Shown one piece after another: positions 55,427 through 64,000 of a stretch of 64,000 nt of DNA (positions within the stretch are counted from its first letter, which is position 1; each line of letters starts with the position of its first letter). Below the pieces are notes generated by a model, which worked only from the letters and a program-made list of their open reading frames with translations, did not search any database and was not told where the DNA came from. The translations under genes were made by a program, and so were the position numbers. This DNA is from an uncultured Emticicia sp. GTDB taxonomy: Bacteria > Bacteroidota > Bacteroidia > Cytophagales > Spirosomataceae. The DNA lies in the NCBI RefSeq assembly GCF_937903345.1, contig NZ_CALCZQ010000062.1, positions 62,001 to 126,000 on the forward strand, in the 5' to 3' direction.

Positions 55427-56861
55427 CTATTCCTCAAATAAATCCTCCATTGTTACTTCATTTTGAACCAATTGATTGGCGTACTTATTTTTATCAACGC
55501 CGTAGCTCGTTATCATGGTTAAATACACCGCTTTTTTAGTGTTGGTTGCTGATTTGACTATGGCCATTTTTGACCTTAAATTTTCTGAATATGATTTATC
55601 AATCGTGAAGGTGTCCAATGAAAACTTACATTCAAATAAGTTTATTACTTGGTCTCGCCGATCAATCAGCAAATCAATTTGTGCAGATTTTTCTTCTACT
55701 CCGCCACGCCATGAATGGTTGTGTGATTGAACCCCGCTGATACCCAACGCTTTCTTTATGGAATTTATATGGTCTATACAAACTTGCTCAAAAGTAAATC
55801 CTTGCCAAGCCCTATGTGCAGGATTATCAATCATATTTAGCCAAATATTCTGTCCAAGCAACTTATTGCCTTTCAAAAACTTAAAATAAAAATTAGTGTA
55901 ATAATCTGATAGCCTGTATGTTATATTTTTTAACTTATCATCCAGCGAATGACAAGTACTTATAAATCCACTTTCTTCTAAATCAGATAATACCTTAGTA
56001 AGCGTTCCTCCTGATGCTATTCCTGAACGTTGAATTATCTCGTTACGTTGCATTCCAGCAGTTTTTGTAGAAAGTACCTCAACAATTTTTTCGTATATTT
56101 CATGTTTCCGATATAGGGAACGGTACAAATTAAAAAATTCATTTCTCAATAAGCTTCCTGTCTCAAAAAAAAGTTCCTGTATATTTTGTGTTGCACTTAA
56201 ATGAGGCTGTACTGCTTCCAAATAGTAGGGAATTCCCCCCAATGCCATATAGAGCTGGACAATCTGATAACGGTCAAAGACACCGTTTTTTGCCAAAAGC
56301 ATCTCCTCCGTTTCCTGTAAATTAAAAGGACTAATTTTTATTTTTTGTGTGATACGATTGTGTAGCCCTCCTGTATTGTTGATAAGCTCGTTAATCATCC
56401 AAGAGGCTGCCGAGCCACATACTATCAGTAAAATATCTTTCCGATTTGTAGCCCAACTATTCCAAAAATGCTCTAAGCCCATCATAAAATCAGAGCCTAC
56501 GCTATCAAACCATGGAAGTTCGTCAATGAAAATAATATTTTTTCTTGATGCGTGTTACTTTCGATGTGGCTAATTAATCGTTGAAATGCGGTTAGCCAGT
56601 TTTTTGAAGATGATTCAAAAAAATGGGAGACTGTCGACTAATTTCGGTGTCAAAATTGAAAAGCTGCTGATGTGTATCTGCATTTGCAAGTCCTGTCATG
56701 TGGAATGCAAATTTTTGACTAAAATATTCTTTAATAAGAAAAGTTTTGCCCACACGTCTTCTTCCATATAAGGCCAAAAACTCAGATTTTTTACTTTCTA
56801 CAATCCTTTGGAGTTTTTCTTGCTCTTTTTTTCTACCAATAATTTCTGGGATTTTTTTCAT
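55427..56861 (-). pseudogene. AAA ATPase (DUF234-type) interrupted by two homopolymer frameshifts
   Basis: The N-terminal frame starts at 56861 (MKKIPEIIGRKKEQEKLQRI) with Walker A GRRRVGKTFLIKEYF. It shifts at an A7 run (plus strand 56617-56623), continues as NWLTAFQRLISHIES, and shifts again at a T6 run (56538-56543), after which Walker B IIFIDELPWFDS and the remaining 350 residues, including the DUF234-like nuclease end (KSAQIDLLIDRRDQVINLFECKF), are intact to 55427. Adding one base in each run would restore a 478-residue protein. The shifts may be real inactivation or sequencing errors. Confidence 0.8.
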
Positions 56862-57005
56862 AATTAGCCATTTTTCTGTGAAAATATAAGATTTTAGCTG
56901 ATTAAAAAATATATGTCAGCCAAAACGTGTAAATATTATATAGTTTTGGCTGATTTATTAAGAGAATAATTAGAAAACTAAATTTTAACTTACGAATTTA
57001 TTTAC

Positions 57006-57275
57006 TTAGAGCTTGCTGAAAAAGTATAAGTCATTGACTATAAACAAGTTAAATTTATTTTTCTGTACATAAGTGCAAGGTTTTTTAAACATTTCCTTTG
57101 TTTTCCTTGCACTTAATATTAATTTCTGTTGAATCTGACTTGATGAATTTCTTGCCATTATATCAAAAAGAATATTTTACAAAATATAACTTACTTATTA
57201 TCAATAAGTTAAAAAACACAAAAAACAATTCTCAAAATATATGATTTAGAGAAATACCTTTTCAGCAAGCCCTAA
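57006..57275. mobile_element. 270-bp MITE-like element with 22-bp terminal inverted repeats
   Basis: The left end TTAGAGCTTGCTGAAAAAGT (from 57006) and the complement of the right end (57254-57275) agree in 20 of 22 bases. No coding frame lies inside. Two internal hairpins are present: AAGTGCAAGG/CCTTGCACTT (57071-57080 and 57115-57124) and ACTTATT/AATAAGT near 57192-57208. The ends look like an IS1182-type transposon end, but this family call is from memory and no clear target duplication was found. It fills most of the 56862-57448 gap. Confidence 0.6.
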
Positions 57276-57448
57276 ATATAACCTGTGTACCAAGGAACGG
57301 GCACATTATATTTGGTTCATAAGTCAAATGGAATCTTCTGCAAATCCTACAAATTAGAAAATTTGTGGAGGGCTAAAAAGGATTTTTATCAACCTTTACA
57401 CCATTCAGGTTGACTTTTTTGGAGTCCTTTTATTCTTTACGTCTAGTC

Positions 57449-60310
57449 TTATTTTAGGCTCAATAAATATCCAGTTAAATCCGATAAATCTTTTTCTTTT
57501 AACCCCATCGAGGTGGGTTCTGGCATCAAACTGTTTTTTTGCTGTACCCTCGACCTCACGTCTGAAGCTTTGATACTTATTCTTTTTCCTGTTAAATCTT
57601 TTAGGATAATTTGTTTAGAATCTGCCATTAAAAATCCATAATAACTGCCTGACTTTGTGCTAATCATCCAAGGCTCATAACCAAAAGCTAGGCTTGCCGA
57701 AGGATTAATGATCGCGTCAAGCATGCTTTTTTTGTCAAATTTCTTATTGATTAAAGTTAAATCCGGACCAATATCAGCTCCTTTACCAGCAATTTTGTGG
57801 CAAGAAATGCAATTAGTTTCAAAAACACTTTTACCTTTTTTGGCATCAGAAGGCATGTTCATGGCCAAATCAATTGAAAGTGATTTACCTCCGGGGCGTT
57901 TAAAATAATCGGCCGCCATACTGCGAATTGAAATATCTTTATTATTGAATATATGGAGTTCAATTAATTGCCTAATCTTGGGCTTGATTTTTCCTTTTGC
58001 TGCGTCAACCATCAATAATCTAGCACCGTAAGTATCCAATGCTAATTTTTGAGCTAATTCTTGCCTTTTTTCAAGCACTAATGTTGTATCATTTAATAAT
58101 AAATTTTTAGATTGAATCATCCATTTTTGTTCCCGACTTAATTGTTGCTCCTCTTCTTGTTTCCAGGCAATTATATTTTCCCAAGTATTTGTTTTACGGA
58201 AACTTACCCAATAATCCGCTTGTTGGGATACGTCGGCTAGTTTCGATTTTGTTAAATCAAGCATCGTATGTGCAGCTTTTGGAGTGCTCATAAATGCGAT
58301 GGTTGTTATGGCTTCTTTTCTTTGATTGACTGTTAATGAAGGAGATTGAGCTCTTTTTTTAATCAAATTTATACTGGCATTTGGGTGTAACTCCCACAAA
58401 ATTGAACTTTGAGAGGCTGTAAAAGTAAGCGGATCTGTAGGCAATTGCTTAACATAATCCGCATAGAATAATTCTCTTTTTTCATCTACACCGATACCCA
58501 ATGCGGTCAATAAATAAGGATCCTTAGCACTAACTTTGTTTGCTATTTTCAATAAATCTTCTTGGCTATTTTGGTAGCTTAGGTCTCTGAGCCCTATAGC
58601 TATTTCTCTTAATAAGGCTGAATTCAAAGAATGTTTAAAAAGCTTGTTATTGATTACATGAAGATTTTTCCCAGACTTACGCAAAGCACGGTAAGCAGTT
58701 ACCCCAATTTCGGAAGAGGTTTCGATCTTTTTTGCGGCGTTTTTTATATTTTCGATTAAAATATTTTCGACTTTTTCTAAACCTTTATTGCCCAAAGCGG
58801 CTAATAACCAAATAGCTCTGGCTTGAATATAGGGATTTGGGTCTGCCAACAGTGGCTCTAAATCTGGGATTATTTTTTCTCCAGTATTTTTTAATTTTTC
58901 ATAGGCAACCGCTCTCACATTGATAGCGGGTGATTTTAATACGCCAATGAGTCCTTGAGTGCTCGTAAAATCTAAAGTTGGCACTTTTATTTTTTTACCT
59001 TTTGGTGCAATGCGATAAATTCTACCGTACCCTTTTTTATCGTTCATGGCATGGCCACCCACGACCGCATCATACCAATCAGCTACGTAAATGGCTCCAT
59101 CGGTACCTGTAACGGCGTCACTGGGTCTAAACCATTTTCTTTTATCGGCTTCAAAATTATCATTCCAAATGTAGTAATCATCAGAGACTGGAAACGAACT
59201 TAAAAAGTCGAATCTTTTCATATTGAATCCCGCACCTTTTGGACTTGTCTTATATCCAAAGACTAAATTTCTTCCTGCTTCGCAACTTAAAAGCATGCCT
59301 CTATATTTTTCTCCCAAGGCATCTCCTTCATAAACGGTCACTCCTGTGGGGGAACCTGCACCTGTTTTATCGCCAACTTTCAATACGCCGGGGTCTTCTT
59401 GGTGCCAGTGTGCCGTAAAAATATCTTGGTCTAATCTTCGATCTCCTTGCCAATATCTAGTTCCGTCTTTGGAAAAATATCCTGCATTACTTCCTTCCAT
59501 TAGCCAAGAAGTTCGGCAGGCAATGACTTGGTCATCGTTGTCATTTTGCCACATATTGCCAAAAGAATCCATAGCGACCTCATAACTATTTCTAAAATTA
59601 TGTGCCATAACTTTTAATTGGCTTGCATCGGGAGCAATTTCTAAAGCCAAACCCCCTACCCACACACGACCATCATCGCTTTTTTGATTTCCTTCATTGT
59701 TTTTATTGTAAGGAGTTCCACCAGTATATAGACTACCCGAACGTAAAGTCCAACCTGTTTTATCCTTTACCACATGGGGACCAGCATTTCCTACATTAAA
59801 TATGAATTTTCCATAGGGAGTGGCTACAAATGAGTGTAAAGAATGATCATGATCAAATCCTCCAAATCCCGTTAAAAAGACTTCCTTTTTGTCGGGTTTA
59901 TCATCGTGATTTTCATCTGTATATACAATAACGTTAGGCGATGCACTCACAAAAATTTTATCACCTATAACTGCAATGCCTAATGGGGCTTTTAAATCCA
60001 TATCCTGTACAAAGACAGTCGACTTATCCGCCTGGCCATCTTGATCAATATCCTCCAAAATAACGATACGATCACCTTGGTTTTTGTAATTAAATCGGGT
60101 TTCTGGCTTATTATTAAAATCTCGATATTCAACGGCTTCGGTCACCCAAATACGTCCTCGGGCATCCACGTCCATGTTGGTTGGGTTGTACAACATTGGT
60201 GATTCCGCCCAAAGTTTAATCTCCAAATCCTCAGTAACAAACAAAGTAGTTCCATCATTTGTAAAAACCAATGGAAATAATAATAGAAGAATTATGCTTA
60301 TAATTTTCAT
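57449..60310 (-). CDS. PVC-type heme-binding protein (propeller, HEAT repeats, cytochrome c)
   Basis: A 953-residue exported protein with a short signal peptide (to about residue 17). Residues about 25-420 form a six-bladed sorbosone/glucose-dehydrogenase-like propeller (NPTNMDVDARGRIWVTEAVEY, LTGFGGFDHDHSLHSF). Residues about 440-790 contain HEAT-like helices (NIRAVAYEKL-type repeats). The C-terminal cytochrome c has the heme site Cys834-x-x-Cys837-His838 in NCISCHKIAGKG with a distal Met likely near SLMPEP. Proteins of this design are thought to oxidise sugars or polyols in the periplasm. It is 39 bases downstream of the isomerase-like gene and co-oriented with it. Confidence 0.85.
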   Translation of the reverse strand: MKIISIILLLLFPLVFTNDGTTLFVTEDLEIKLWAESPMLYNPTNMDVDARGRIWVTEAVEYRDFNNKPETRFNYKNQGDRIVILEDIDQDGQADKSTVFVQDMDLKAPLGIAVIGDKIFVSASPNVIVYTDENHDDKPDKKEVFLTGFGGFDHDHSLHSFVATPYGKFIFNVGNAGPHVVKDKTGWTLRSGSLYTGGTPYNKNNEGNQKSDDGRVWVGGLALEIAPDASQLKVMAHNFRNSYEVAMDSFGNMWQNDNDDQVIACRTSWLMEGSNAGYFSKDGTRYWQGDRRLDQDIFTAHWHQEDPGVLKVGDKTGAGSPTGVTVYEGDALGEKYRGMLLSCEAGRNLVFGYKTSPKGAGFNMKRFDFLSSFPVSDDYYIWNDNFEADKRKWFRPSDAVTGTDGAIYVADWYDAVVGGHAMNDKKGYGRIYRIAPKGKKIKVPTLDFTSTQGLIGVLKSPAINVRAVAYEKLKNTGEKIIPDLEPLLADPNPYIQARAIWLLAALGNKGLEKVENILIENIKNAAKKIETSSEIGVTAYRALRKSGKNLHVINNKLFKHSLNSALLREIAIGLRDLSYQNSQEDLLKIANKVSAKDPYLLTALGIGVDEKRELFYADYVKQLPTDPLTFTASQSSILWELHPNASINLIKKRAQSPSLTVNQRKEAITTIAFMSTPKAAHTMLDLTKSKLADVSQQADYWVSFRKTNTWENIIAWKQEEEQQLSREQKWMIQSKNLLLNDTTLVLEKRQELAQKLALDTYGARLLMVDAAKGKIKPKIRQLIELHIFNNKDISIRSMAADYFKRPGGKSLSIDLAMNMPSDAKKGKSVFETNCISCHKIAGKGADIGPDLTLINKKFDKKSMLDAIINPSASLAFGYEPWMISTKSGSYYGFLMADSKQIILKDLTGKRISIKASDVRSRVQQKNSLMPEPTSMGLKEKDLSDLTGYLLSLK

Positions 60311-60349
60311 GAATAACGATGGTTGGATTTTTAATCAATAGTAAATTTT

Positions 60350-61222
60350 TTAGGATACTAAATCTCTGACAAATCGATTGTTTTTTAAATAGCTTTCTAG
60401 CATAGTTTTTCCTGGAGGAACAGCTCCTTCAATTTGAATGGCTCCAGAATATCCAATCTCATCGATACAATTTTTTACCCGTTGGAAGTCAACCTTTCCT
60501 TGCCCCAAAAGAGCGTCATTTTCTTTAAAATGAAATTCGCAGATTTGATTTTTTTTTCCAAGCCATTTAATTTCTTCATAGATGTTGTAACCCATTTTTT
60601 CTGAATTGGCCACATCATAATAGACCTTTAAATTGGACGATCCCACTGTGTCGATGATGTGCATGTGTTCCTCTGCACTTAGCCATGACTCTATACCCAA
60701 AGTAACACCCGCTTTTTCTGCGATAGGCATAATATCTTTAAATTTTTGAATGACAGCATCTTGCCCCTTTGAGTCATTTTTTAAATCCCCTTGATTAAAA
60801 AAGGCAATTAATACAACTTTAATATTGAATTCTTTGGCAACTTGAATACTATCAGCCACCCATTGGTCTGTTTGTGGATCCGACTTAAATGGGTAATTGT
60901 TGAGTTCACCAATGCCTAATCCTGTAAAGCCGACTTTAAAGATTTTAGCTAAAGATTTATAGGCTTCTTGTACATCCTTTCTTCGCAAATGCATGTTGTT
61001 TGCCTTTAATCCAAGGCTTAATTGCACACCATCTAAGCCTATTTCTTTGGCCATTTCCATAGCCCCTAAATTGGAGGTATTGGAAATCGACCAATCGCAG
61101 GCACCGATGAAAAAACGTTTGCTCTTTTCATTGGTTTGAGATTCGGAAAACAAGGTGTGCTGATGTGACATGGTAGCAAAAATCCCCAATGCACTTTTTT
61201 GCAAAAATCCCTTTCTTTTCAT
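60350..61222 (-). CDS. Exported sugar phosphate isomerase/epimerase-like TIM barrel
   Basis: I prefer the ATG at 61222 (MKRKGFLQKSALGIFATMS), a Tat-like leader with an Arg-Lys pair, giving 290 residues; an ATG at 61252 is also in frame. The AP-endonuclease-2/xylose isomerase-like barrel shows AMEMAKEIGLDGVQLSLG, GVTLGIESW (metal Glu), KVYYDVANSEKMG (Asp), CEFHFKEND (His) and AIQIEGAVPPG (Glu). Such proteins isomerise or epimerise free or oxidised sugars and are often paired with dehydrogenases and PVC-type cytochromes, as here. The exact reaction is unknown. Confidence 0.82.
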   Translation of the reverse strand: MKRKGFLQKSALGIFATMSHQHTLFSESQTNEKSKRFFIGACDWSISNTSNLGAMEMAKEIGLDGVQLSLGLKANNMHLRRKDVQEAYKSLAKIFKVGFTGLGIGELNNYPFKSDPQTDQWVADSIQVAKEFNIKVVLIAFFNQGDLKNDSKGQDAVIQKFKDIMPIAEKAGVTLGIESWLSAEEHMHIIDTVGSSNLKVYYDVANSEKMGYNIYEEIKWLGKKNQICEFHFKENDALLGQGKVDFQRVKNCIDEIGYSGAIQIEGAVPPGKTMLESYLKNNRFVRDLVS

Positions 61223-61263
61223 AGGTTTATTTCCTTTTTTATCTTTACCCATTTTTAATAATT

Positions 61264-61813
61264 AATAAAGTAGGTTAAAGCTGCATTAGAGTTGATTACA
61301 ATTCATTCATTTTATTTACTATATTAAAAACTAAGTGAAGCCGCCCCTAATTTTTAGTATCGGGAAGCACTTGGTATGAAAATGGCTAATTTTCTATTCT
61401 TCGTTGTTTAATAGTTTAATTACTTTTTACTTAATAGTTGAGGGATGATAGAATTAGATAAAAGTTCTAAAAGTGATTTTATCTCCCAAATTTATATTGT
61501 TTTTGAAATTGTGAAATATCACCAATCGAATAGTGCCCGAGCCTTGAAAATGAGCATATAAGCACTCACTTTTTTTTAAACCTTTATATGGCAATTGGTT
61601 TTCACCATAAAGTTAAAACTTTTCTTTTATTAGTGCAAAAATTAACTCAATATTAGGTTTTCTATATTGAAAAAGATACTGATCTTGAGCTGTTATAACC
61701 TTATCATTATTCCAAATTGCTATTATTTAATTACAAGATTGAGCAAACAAATATTCGTTTGAGGAGGTACTAAAATTAAAATTATCAAATTATTTTCTAA
61801 TTTTAACGCTTAT
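61264..61813. other. Intergenic stretch, nothing recognised
   Basis: About 550 AT-rich bases upstream of the isomerase-like gene. I see no gene, RNA or strong hairpin. A promoter for the downstream minus-strand pair must lie at its left edge but is not clear. Confidence 0.4.
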
Positions 61814-61994
61814 TTAAACTGCTAAGCTTTTAAAAAAGATAAACTCTACTAACTTAAAAAGCTTTTCATGAATTTGATAATATTGAATATCAAACTTCGG
61901 AAACAATTTGACAAACATGTAAAGAATTTTGCAAATCGCATAAGTTTTTGGTTCCCCCCCTTCCAAGTTAAATACCCAAGCATAATTTGGACTA

Positions 61995-62444
61995 TTGCTT
62001 GATGTATCCATTGATGCTGTAATTGTTAATTCACCATTTTTAAATTCCGTTTTGACGGCATCAAGCCCCGTAGTATGTCAGGGCTTTAGCAAAACATATA
62101 GCATTGCGAGTGTGGCCGATGCAAGCGGTTATTTATGGAGTTATAGCGGCAGTGGAGTAAGTATCACTGGCAGTACGTCAAGCGTGAGCCTCACCTACGG
62201 CACAACAGCCACATCAGGGGTTTTGAGTGTGAAATCAGTTGGGGCTTGCGGCAATAGTGCTGAGCGAACCATGAATGTAACAGTTATACCGCAGCAAAAA
62301 GTAATAAACGGAGTCATCACAAATGGTATGCGTCATATTCATCAAGCAAGTAAGTCGATCTTACTGAATCCGACAATGAGTACGCCTATCATTATGAGTG
62401 CAGGAACGGTATTTTTAGCGGAGATATTGGGTTGCCCTAATTGA
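61995..62444 (+). pseudogene. Fragment of a large Ig-like/PKD-type secreted surface protein
   Basis: The frame carries TASSPVVCQGFSKTYSIASV and SYSGSGVSITGS, then LTYGTTATSGVLSVKSVGACGNS, the repeat style of Bacteroidota type IX-secreted adhesins. It ends like their terminal three-strand module (SKSILLNPTMSTPIIMSAGTVFLAEI) and a stop at 62442-62444. There is no signal peptide, and the frame to the left (61814-62050) instead reads as an Ig-like piece on the minus strand (NGELTITASMDTSS, SPNYAWVFNLEGG). This head-to-head arrangement suggests a shuffled relic. Confidence 0.5.
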
Positions 62445-63003
62445 GCAAGGAATTAGGTGTGGTCTCCCGCCTATTAGAGAAAAAGTGGCAATATTAAACA
62501 CAGAATCAGCAATTCATGTCTTGTAAAATTTAGTACTTCAACAATTCAAAAATTGACAGTTCTGGGACCGATTTCAGCCATAAAATTACCCAAATAATTT
62601 TCATGGATGATTGTAATTAAAAAAATAAAATTCATGCACTCATCGTGGTTTTCCTAAGGAGTTTTAAAACATTTATATTTTATTTTGATAGTGAGGTCTT
62701 TTTGTTATTTTTGAGCAATAAAATTAATTTTTTCTTTTAGTTAAATGAAAACCGATACCCATAAAGTGGCCAAAGACAAAATTTAATTTCTTTCAGACTT
62801 TTCACCAAAAAATTAAATTTGAAAAGTTTAAGAACTAGAAAACATTTAATAATCCTTATGGGTTTAAAATTGTAATGAGAAACTATTTTAAAACTTAAAG
62901 ACTAATTTATTCTGGAATTCAAAATTGTACCATTATTGCTACCCTATTGCCACGTATTTCAAAATCCTAAAAGTCAATTATTCAATACCTAAAAATTAAA
63001 AAA
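62445..63003. other. Intergenic stretch with a promoter-like pair and a decayed frame
   Basis: TTTTG (62683-62687) and TATTTTTG (62706-62713), 18 bases apart, match the Bacteroidota promoter pattern. An ATG follows at 62745 (MKTDTHKVAKDK), stops after 13 codons, and the neighbouring frame continues FNFFQTFHQKIKFEKFKN before another stop. This looks like a dead small gene. The promoter may instead serve the LprI-like gene at 63004. Confidence 0.3.
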
Positions 63004-63405
63004 ATGAGAAAACTTAGCATTATTATAACAATATTTTTAACAAGTAGCATATTTTGCTATAGCCAAACTCAGTTAGAATTAAACACCGAAGCATTTAATA
63101 ATTATAAAAAAGCTGACACAAAGCTAAATCAAGTTTATTCGCAAATAATGAAAGAATATAAAAGTGACGTAGTGTTTATTACTAATTTAAAAAATTCTCA
63201 AAGGTTATGGATTCAATTTCGGGATGCTGAAATGAAAGCTAAATATCCTGATAGAGAAGATGGATATTATGGAAGTATATTTCCATTATGTTGGAATTTA
63301 TACTTGAAAGAATTAACAGAAGAAAGAATAAAGAAATTAAACATTTGGCTTGTAGGAATTCCGGAAGGAGATGCCTGTAATGGCTCTGTAAAAATGAAGG
63401 AATGA
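63004..63405 (+). CDS. LprI-like/DUF1311 exported protein
   Basis: A 133-residue protein with a signal peptide ending CYSQ near residue 20. The mature part shows the DUF1311 pattern: LNTEAFNNYKKADTKLNQVYSQIM, then LKNSQRLWIQFRDAEMKAKYP and a late CWNLYLKELTEERIKKLN block. Related proteins include lysozyme-inhibitor LprI; the role here is unknown. A terminator follows 82 bases after the stop, so it is probably transcribed alone. Confidence 0.8.
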   Translation: MRKLSIIITIFLTSSIFCYSQTQLELNTEAFNNYKKADTKLNQVYSQIMKEYKSDVVFITNLKNSQRLWIQFRDAEMKAKYPDREDGYYGSIFPLCWNLYLKELTEERIKKLNIWLVGIPEGDACNGSVKMKE

Positions 63406-63486
63406 ATAACAAAACTACTGCCATCCTAGGCGGCGTTTGTTCCATAGATAATTCCTTTAAGACAAAATTATAACCAATCGACCAAC

Positions 63487-63518
63487 ATAAGGCCTTCTGA
63501 CGAAAGGTCTTATTTTTT
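63487..63518 (+). terminator. Intrinsic terminator after the LprI-like gene
   Basis: ATAAGGCCTT (63487-63496) pairs with AAGGTCTTAT (63504-63513) with one G-U pair, followed by a T6 run to 63518. Confidence 0.7.
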
Positions 63519-63663
63519 GCATATTTTAAACCGAAAATCTTAATTGCATATATCTTTTTGTTATAATTTCTATCGAATCTACCCAATTAAATGTAGGTAC
63601 ATTAGCAAAAAACCTATAGCCAAACTTTTCGAATCTTTTATTTTAAAATTCCAATTAGAGCTT

Positions 63664-63843
63664 CTACAAAATTATCAAACTAACTGCCTGGTCAGAATAA
63701 ATATTTGCATTCAAGTTGCATTTAGAAAGCTGAGTCCTTATCTTCTTTACGAATTTTTTAATTTCTGCTTGAATTCTACATTTAATATATACGTTTGCGA
63801 TCTCGCTACTTCCAAAAATAGAAAACATATCTTCTTTATGCAT
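63664..63843 (-). CDS. Short hypothetical protein, possibly a remnant
   Basis: A 59-codon minus-strand frame begins MHKEDMFSIFGSSEIANVY and ends at TAG 63664-63666; the neighbouring frame continues VEALIGILK just beyond, so a one-base shift may have truncated it. It is basic and helical in composition. I recognise no family; a transposase or small regulator fragment is possible. Confidence 0.25.
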   Translation of the reverse strand: MHKEDMFSIFGSSEIANVYIKCRIQAEIKKFVKKIRTQLSKCNLNANIYSDQAVSLIIL

Positions 63844-64000
63844 TGCGTTGTAAAATCCATAAACCTACGCAATCATTTCACTCATCCCAATCTATACTGG
63901 TACTGATAAATTTTCATTTAAAATATTTTTTTCGAAAGAGAATAAATATCCTATTCAATCTATTTGGAAGTCAGAAGATAGCCAAGTCATTCCATCAAAA

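Noticed and set aside
63544..63906. 120-codon plus-strand frame starting with TTG
   Set aside because: Composition is non-coding-like (Cys/Phe/Tyr/Asn-rich), with no domain; a short minus-strand frame fits better.

Overview
The window looks like chromosomal DNA of a low-GC Bacteroidota bacterium, probably a cytophagalean, although the genus cannot be fixed from sequence alone. The evidence is a SusC/SusD pair, a FecR/ECF-sigma pair, TonB-linked receptors, many secreted glycan enzymes, TAnnTTTG-type promoter boxes and almost no Shine-Dalgarno sequences. I saw no rRNA or tRNA gene.

Layout. 1-6.3 kb: the end of an outer-membrane beta-barrel gene, a decayed phosphoesterase tail, a TonB receptor, a lipoprotein of the choice-of-anchor I type, and decayed small genes. 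6.3-19.2 kb (+): an arabinoxylan/arabinan locus with two GH43 enzymes, several carbohydrate esterases (one a two-domain fusion, one decayed), a GH51 arabinofuranosidase, then araB, a truncated araA and araD. 19.3-25.1 kb: a mutagenesis/repair cassette with a DnaE2-like polymerase, a Y-family polymerase, a self-cleaving XRE/S24 regulator and an SRAP protein. 25.3-39.0 kb (+): a type I (I-B-like) CRISPR-Cas locus in the order cas6, WYL regulator, cas3, cas8, cas7, cas5, cas4, cas1, cas2, followed by a 28-repeat array. Two foreign-looking genes sit inside it: a DUF559 endonuclease-like gene enclosed by 37-bp terminal inverted repeats directly at the cas4 start, and an AAA ATPase with its own promoter between cas4 and cas1. 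39.1-55.3 kb (-): a polysaccharide-utilization-type operon with ECF sigma, FecR, SusC, SusD, a collapsed glycoside-hydrolase-like gene, three tandem paralogs of an unrecognised secreted family and a Tat-exported FAD oxidoreductase. 55.4-61.3 kb: an AAA ATPase broken by two homopolymer frameshifts, a 270-bp MITE-like element, and a PVC-type cytochrome with a sugar isomerase-like protein. 61.3-64 kb: mostly decayed DNA, plus an LprI-like gene.

How the genes work together. In the arabinose locus, secreted esterases and GH43/GH51 enzymes would strip acyl groups and arabinose from plant hemicellulose, and AraB and AraD would pass arabinose-derived ribulose to the pentose phosphate pathway. The isomerase step is missing here because only about 49 codons of araA remain. 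In the CRISPR locus, Cas6 and the Cas5-7-8 proteins would form the surveillance complex, Cas3 would degrade targets and Cas1-2-4 would acquire spacers. The minus-strand operon pairs glycan uptake with an unknown three-member protein family and oxidoreductases, and may target an unusual glycan or glycoside.

The best candidates for something undescribed are the DUF559/inverted-repeat unit (with a lone end-like copy at 12.83 kb), the hairpin-rich gap before cas4, the ATPase with 22-bp direct repeats inside the cas locus, and the three-paralog secreted family.
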